Shown piece after piece: positions 6,723 through 10,001 of a DNA stretch of 10,001 nt. This stretch comes from an uncultured Prevotella sp. GTDB taxonomy: Bacteria > Bacteroidota > Bacteroidia > Bacteroidales > Bacteroidaceae. The stretch lies in contig CAMQBP010000053.1 in assembly GCA_946999025.1 (NCBI GenBank), positions 1-10,001 on the forward strand, read 5' to 3'. Made by a program: the position numbers and the translations under genes. Positions within the stretch are counted from its first letter, which is position 1. The number at the start of each line of letters is the position of its first letter. The notes under the pieces are model-generated. The model ran no database searches, had not been told where the DNA came from, and was given only the letters and a program-made list of their open reading frames with translations.

Positions 6723-8654
6723 TTACTTAACTTCCTCAAAGTCTGCGTCCTGTACGGTGTCATCAGATGAATCACCTTGGGTTTGCTGACTGTCACCTGC
6801 TTGCTGTGCACCGGCATTGAAGCCTGCGTCTGCACCGGGCTGTGCACCGCCAGCTTGGCTATACATCTGTGCGCTGGCAGCTTGCATTACGGTGTTGAGG
6901 TTATTGATGGCCGAGTCGATGGCGGCCACGTCGGCATTCTTGTGTGCATCCTTCAACTGTTGCAAAGCATTTTCGATGTTAGGCTTCTGGTCGGCTGGAA
7001 TCTTGTCACCGTTGTCTTTCAAGAAGTTCTCAGTGGTGAAAATCATAGAGTCAGCCTGATTCATTTTGTCAACCTTCTCACGCTCAGCCTTGTCGGCAGC
7101 TGCGTTTTGCTCTGCCTCTGCCTTCATGCGGTCGATTTCCTCCTGGCTCAAACCTGACGAAGCCTCAATGCGAATCTTCTGTTCCTTGCCCGTTGCCTTG
7201 TCTTTAGCTGATACATTCAAGATGCCGTTGGCATCGATGTCGAAGGTAACTTCAATCTGTGGAACACCACGACGTGCCGGAGCGATGCCTTCAAGATTGA
7301 ACTGTCCGATGCTCTTGTTCTGTGCAGCCATGGGGCGTTCGCCTTGTAACACATGGATGGTCACAGCCGTTTGATTATCCACTGCGGTAGAGAACGTCTC
7401 ACTCTTCTTGGTAGGAATGGTCGTGTTGGCATCAATCAATTTAGTCATCACGCCACCCATGGTCTCAATACCCAGTGTCAGCGGAGTTACGTCAAGCAAA
7501 ACGATGTCGCCCACGCCACTCTCTTTGTTCAAGATGGCTCCCTGTATGGCTGCACCTACGGCAACCACCTCATCGGGGTTCACGCCCTTTGAAGGCTCCT
7601 TGCCAAAGTAGTTCTTCACCAAGGTCTGTACGGCAGGGATACGGCTCGAGCCACCTACGAGAATCACCTCATCAATGTCTGACGTAGAAATCTTGGCATC
7701 TTTGATGGCATTCTGGCACGGAACCAGACACGCCTGAATCAAATCGTGTGCCAATTGCTCGAACTGTGCGCGCGTCAAGGTCTTCACCAAGTGCTTGGGC
7801 ACGCCGCCCTCAGCTGAGATATACGGCAGGTTGATTTCAGTAGATGTGGTACTCGAGAGTTCAATTTTAGCTTTCTCAGCAGCCTCTTTCAAGCGTTGCA
7901 TGGCCATCGGGTCTTTGGTGAGGTCGATGCCTTGGTCGGCCTTGAAATCCTTTGCCAGCCAATCAATAATCACCTGGTCGAAGTCGTCACCACCTAAGTG
8001 GGTGTCACCGTTAGTAGAAAGCACTTCAAACACGCCGCCACCAAATTCCAAGATGGAGATATCGAAAGTACCACCACCAAGGTCGAACACGGCAATCTTC
8101 ATATCCTTGTGAGCCTTGTCCACACCGTATGCCAAAGCTGCGGCAGTAGGCTCGTTCACGATACGCTGAACGTTCAGTCCGGCAATCTCGCCAGCCTCTT
8201 TGGTTGCTTGTCGCTGTGAGTCAGAGAAGTAAGCCGGAACGGTGATTACCGCATCCGTCACCTCTTGTCCTAAATAGTCCTCGGCCGTCTTTTTCATCTT
8301 CTGAAGAACCATGGCCGATATTTCCTGTGGCGTATATTTGCGCCCATCGATGTCTATGCGTGGGTATCCGTTTTCGTCTACCACCTTGAAAGGCACGCGT
8401 TCGGCCTCTTTCTGGCACTGTGCATACGTTTCACCCATGAAACGTTTAATAGAGTACACCGTGTTTGTAGGATTGGTGATGGCCTGTCGCTTGGCAGGGT
8501 CACCTACCTTGCGCTCACCGTCTTTTACAAAACCAATGACCGAAGGGGTTGTACGTTTTCCTTCACTATTGGCAATAACCACTGGTTCATTGCCTTCAAA
8601 TACAGAAACACATGAGTTTGTTGTTCCTAAGTCTATTCCAATAATTTTTCCCAT
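6723..8654 (-). CDS. dnaK: Molecular chaperone DnaK (Hsp70)
   Basis: This 643-residue protein is a full-length bacterial Hsp70, the ATP-driven cytoplasmic chaperone that works with DnaJ and GrpE on nascent, unfolded and heat-damaged proteins. The nucleotide-binding domain spans about 1-383, with phosphate-1 IDLGTTNS (7-14), phosphate-2 FDLGGGTFD (190-198) and the adenosine-site VGGSSRIP (333-340). The conserved linker VLLDVTPLTLG is at 385-395. The substrate-binding beta domain follows to about 500 (GERPMA, FDIDANGILNVSAKDK), then the helical lid and a flexible Gln/Gly/Ala-rich tail ending DADFEEVK. The start MGKIIGIDLG is the universal one. Neither dnaJ nor grpE is adjacent, so the gene appears monocistronic, closed by the hairpin at 6659-6691. 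Its upstream region has repeated TGTCA motifs and a sigma-54-like element rather than a CIRCE operator. Confidence 0.99.
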   Translation of the reverse strand: MGKIIGIDLGTTNSCVSVFEGNEPVVIANSEGKRTTPSVIGFVKDGERKVGDPAKRQAITNPTNTVYSIKRFMGETYAQCQKEAERVPFKVVDENGYPRIDIDGRKYTPQEISAMVLQKMKKTAEDYLGQEVTDAVITVPAYFSDSQRQATKEAGEIAGLNVQRIVNEPTAAALAYGVDKAHKDMKIAVFDLGGGTFDISILEFGGGVFEVLSTNGDTHLGGDDFDQVIIDWLAKDFKADQGIDLTKDPMAMQRLKEAAEKAKIELSSTTSTEINLPYISAEGGVPKHLVKTLTRAQFEQLAHDLIQACLVPCQNAIKDAKISTSDIDEVILVGGSSRIPAVQTLVKNYFGKEPSKGVNPDEVVAVGAAIQGAILNKESGVGDIVLLDVTPLTLGIETMGGVMTKLIDANTTIPTKKSETFSTAVDNQTAVTIHVLQGERPMAAQNKSIGQFNLEGIAPARRGVPQIEVTFDIDANGILNVSAKDKATGKEQKIRIEASSGLSQEEIDRMKAEAEQNAAADKAEREKVDKMNQADSMIFTTENFLKDNGDKIPADQKPNIENALQQLKDAHKNADVAAIDSAINNLNTVMQAASAQMYSQAGGAQPGADAGFNAGAQQAGDSQQTQGDSSDDTVQDADFEEVK

Positions 8655-8664
8655 AATATGTTGT

Positions 8665-8696
8665 TTTTTAGTTTACGAGTTTTTTAGTTTACGAGT
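8665..8696. repeat. Tandem 16-bp repeat in the dnaK leader
   Basis: TTTTTAGTTTACGAGT occurs twice head to tail (8665-8680 and 8681-8696) and breaks down after that (TTTACTAGTTGATAG). It lies 11 bp upstream of the dnaK start, so it would be transcribed in the 5' leader. It contains no stem. It may be a slippage product; any effect on translation is a guess. Confidence 0.8.
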
Positions 8697-8751
8697 TTAC
8701 TAGTTGATAGTTCACAAGTAATACTGTTTATTTCAATACGCTGATATAAAA

Positions 8752-8891
8752 ACAAATGTCATGCCAAAAAACAACATATTGGCTTGGGCTGACAAGAAAC
8801 ATGTCAACCTGTCACTTTGGCATTCTTACTGTCATATTGAGAAAATGCTGGTGAAGGGGGATGCGTCTACGCTGTCATCCTATTTTTGTCA
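8752..8891 (-). promoter_or_regulatory. dnaK upstream region with TGTCA motifs and sigma-54-like site
   Basis: Reading toward dnaK, TGGCATGACATTTGT (8752-8766) resembles the -24/-12 promoter of sigma-54 (TGGCACGnnnnTTGC), with T instead of C in the otherwise invariant GC of the -12 box. Upstream lie seven TGTCA/TGACA words (8757, 8790, 8802, 8810, 8830, 8873, 8887). Two of them form TGACA-N7-TGTCA (8790-8806), a layout common for activator binding sites. ATGCCAAA (8761-8768) is also inverted as TTTGGCAT (8816-8823). No TAnnTTTG box with a correctly spaced partner was found here. The last two words lie in the 3' end of the adjacent gene. Control by a dedicated activator is an inference. Confidence 0.4.
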
Positions 8892-9426
8892 TGTGATAAC
8901 CCATGGACTTCAGTTGCATGGCGGCACCCATCAAATATAATTGGTGCAGCGCTGCAATCACAGCCCGATAGGCATCTTCCGATCCTGGCGTGATGGATAG
9001 ATGGTGCAGCAGGTTGTTGGTTCTGGCGGCACATTTGCCAACCGTGTCTTGCAATTGCTGGGCTTGTTCGGGGTTCAAAAGCAGAACTTTCTCGCGTATA
9101 TAGTCGTCCATGTGGTCAAAATCAATGCGGTTGCGCAGATAGGTGTACAGGTTTTCCACCTTATTATATAGTTCCCAATCCTCGTCCCAGTATTTAGCCA
9201 CGGCCATGCCCACATACATCATCCAGCCAAATACCACTGTAGGGTATTGGTTAAACTCTCGTACGGCATCGGGCATGTAGGCGTTGGCTATGTCGTACCA
9301 TTTTCCTTCGATGTCGGGGGCATCCGGCAGGTGTTCGTCAACCTTGTCCAACCCGTGAAGGTAGGTGTATAGATCATGCTTGAAAATTGCTTCCGGTGTT
9401 TGTGAATTGTTGCTTGGGTGCATCAT
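8875..9426 (-). CDS. Conserved hypothetical protein, 183 aa
   Basis: I do not recognise a named function. The protein is acidic and Trp/Tyr-rich, probably all helical (EFNQYPTVVFGWMMYVGMAV, then KYWDEDWELYNKVENLYTYL). It has no signal peptide and no true membrane span, although VVFGWMMYVGMAVA is hydrophobic. I have the impression of close relatives in other Bacteroidales but cannot attach a family to it. Two ATG codons lie in tandem (9426 and 9423); the first was taken. It is a single gene with its own promoter at 9527-9557 and ends 220 bp before the dnaK start, pointing the same way. Two TGTCA words of the dnaK upstream cluster lie in or at its last codons. No terminator hairpin is obvious after its stop, so read-through into dnaK is possible. 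Confidence 0.85.
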   Translation of the reverse strand: MMHPSNNSQTPEAIFKHDLYTYLHGLDKVDEHLPDAPDIEGKWYDIANAYMPDAVREFNQYPTVVFGWMMYVGMAVAKYWDEDWELYNKVENLYTYLRNRIDFDHMDDYIREKVLLLNPEQAQQLQDTVGKCAARTNNLLHHLSITPGSEDAYRAVIAALHQLYLMGAAMQLKSMGYHMTKIG

Positions 9427-9526
9427 GTTTTTGTTCGTTGAGATTGAGTGGGGTGAGGGTCATCCTGTTTTGATGACCAGCTATCCAGCATGATTGTTTG
9501 TATCATGTCCATCATCATGCTGCCTG

Positions 9527-9557
9527 CAAAGGTAAACACTTATTGGGAAAAAACAAA
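9527..9557 (-). promoter_or_regulatory. Bacteroidota-type promoter of the 183-aa gene
   Basis: On the - strand TTTG (9557-9554), 19 bp of spacer and TACCTTTG (9534-9527) match the -33/-7 consensus exactly. Transcription would begin near 9520, giving a leader of roughly 95 nt before the ATG at 9426. Confidence 0.85.
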
Positions 9558-9647
9558 ATGCTGGTATGTCTTCTCACTTGAGACGACGTGGCCTGGCAAA
9601 GGAGCATCTTTCCCATGAACTGCCTTTAACGGATATGTCAAATTAAA

Positions 9648-9685
9648 AACCATATCATACCGCCTCAAGACGGGTTGATATGGTT
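9648..9685 (-). terminator. Intrinsic terminator of the outer-membrane protein gene
   Basis: AACCATATCA (9648-9657) and TGATATGGTT (9676-9685) form a perfect 10-bp stem that continues inward after a 2x2 mismatch with CCG/CGG. On the - strand it is followed by TTTAATTTG, giving a run of five T across the stem end. It lies 70 bp after the stop of the gene ending at 9756. Confidence 0.8.
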
Positions 9686-9755
9686 AAATGATATGAAATA
9701 ACTTCAGCCAGCTAAGGCTGTTCGTATCTCGACAAGGTCATGTTGCTCGGTCTTA

Positions 9756-10001
9756 TCAGAATTTATAGGCAAGACCAGCAGAGATGACGCCTTGGTTGGT
9801 GTTTTTAATAATCTGGAATTTAACCTCTGCATTCAGGGCAAGCTTGTCTGTGAGGTCATATTGGAAACCACCACCAAGGTTAAGACCAAGGTTGCCGTCA
9901 CTGTATGATTCGTTATTTCCTACAGTGATATTACCATCTGGCGTGTTGACTGTTTGAGTGAAGCCATCAACAGAACCGCGTAGGTAGGTAAGTCCTGCCA
10001 G
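9756..10001 (-). CDS. Outer-membrane beta-barrel protein (C-terminal part)
   Basis: The frame enters from the right edge of the window and ends with TGA at 9756-9758; 81 residues are visible. They show alternating beta-strand patterns separated by Gly/Asn/Asp-rich turns: LAGLTYLRGSVDGF, then NLGLNLGGGFQYDLTDKLAL and NAEVKFQIIKN, and the chain ends GLAYKF. A last strand closing on a C-terminal Phe is the signal read by the BAM complex when it inserts barrels into the outer membrane. The layout fits the small OmpA/OmpW-like eight-strand barrels (outer membrane beta-barrel domain). The N-terminus and signal peptide lie outside the window. A terminator hairpin follows the gene. The subfamily and ligand cannot be told. 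Confidence 0.8.
   Translation of the reverse strand: MAGLTYLRGSVDGFTQTVNTPDGNITVGNNESYSDGNLGLNLGGGFQYDLTDKLALNAEVKFQIIKNTNQGVISAGLAYKF

Larger units (their letters stand above)
9427..9755. other. Gene-free 329-bp interval
   Basis: It holds the leader and promoter of the 183-aa gene, the terminator of the outer-membrane gene at 9648-9685, and a small hairpin CAGCC/GGCTG (9705-9720) in the 3' untranslated part of the latter. Nothing coding is seen. Confidence 0.7.

Noticed and set aside
6714..6726. TTAGCACTT half-site resembling CIRCE near dnaK
   Set aside because: It is at the 3' end of dnaK, not upstream, and has no inverted GAGTGCTAA partner.

Overview
The window looks like a chromosomal segment from a member of the Bacteroidota, most likely of the Prevotella group. 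The evidence is a full-length DnaK of Bacteroidales type, two promoters of the Bacteroidota form (TAnnTTTG with TTTG-like boxes about 19-20 bp upstream), start codons preceded by A-rich rather than strong Shine-Dalgarno sequence, and a relic of a mobilizable element whose gene families (DUF3987, DUF6371, MobC-like, relaxase) are typical of this phylum. The genus is an inference.

Left part (1-3409, + strand), accessory: the 3' part of a TPR-like helical-repeat gene; 40 bp later a 299-residue protein built from two retropepsin-like halves (DTGS and DSGA); a 333-bp interval with a good promoter and a leader of about 210 nt; a 376-residue protein ending in a glycine-zipper segment; and a 41-residue basic single-span membrane protein. 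The function is not established. The set resembles a protease placed beside a membrane-inserting protein, and this is the best candidate here for an undescribed system.

Middle part (3433-6629, - strand), a decaying mobilizable element. In transcription order it holds a DUF3987 helicase-like gene, a repeat-rich spacer, a zinc-ribbon DUF6371 (primase-like) gene, an inverted-repeat-rich gap that could be an oriT, a MobC-like gene and a relaxase N-terminus. The first three each need one frameshift, always in the same direction, to be read through. The DUF6371 gene also lacks its C-terminus. The relaxase stops before its metal-binding histidines. No integrase is visible.

Right part (6659-10001, - strand), core chromosome: the dnaK terminator, dnaK, a 220-bp upstream region rich in TGTCA/TGACA motifs with a sigma-54-like element, a conserved hypothetical gene of 183 residues with a near-perfect promoter, a terminator, and the C-terminus of an outer-membrane beta-barrel protein. 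The element relic begins directly behind the dnaK terminator.
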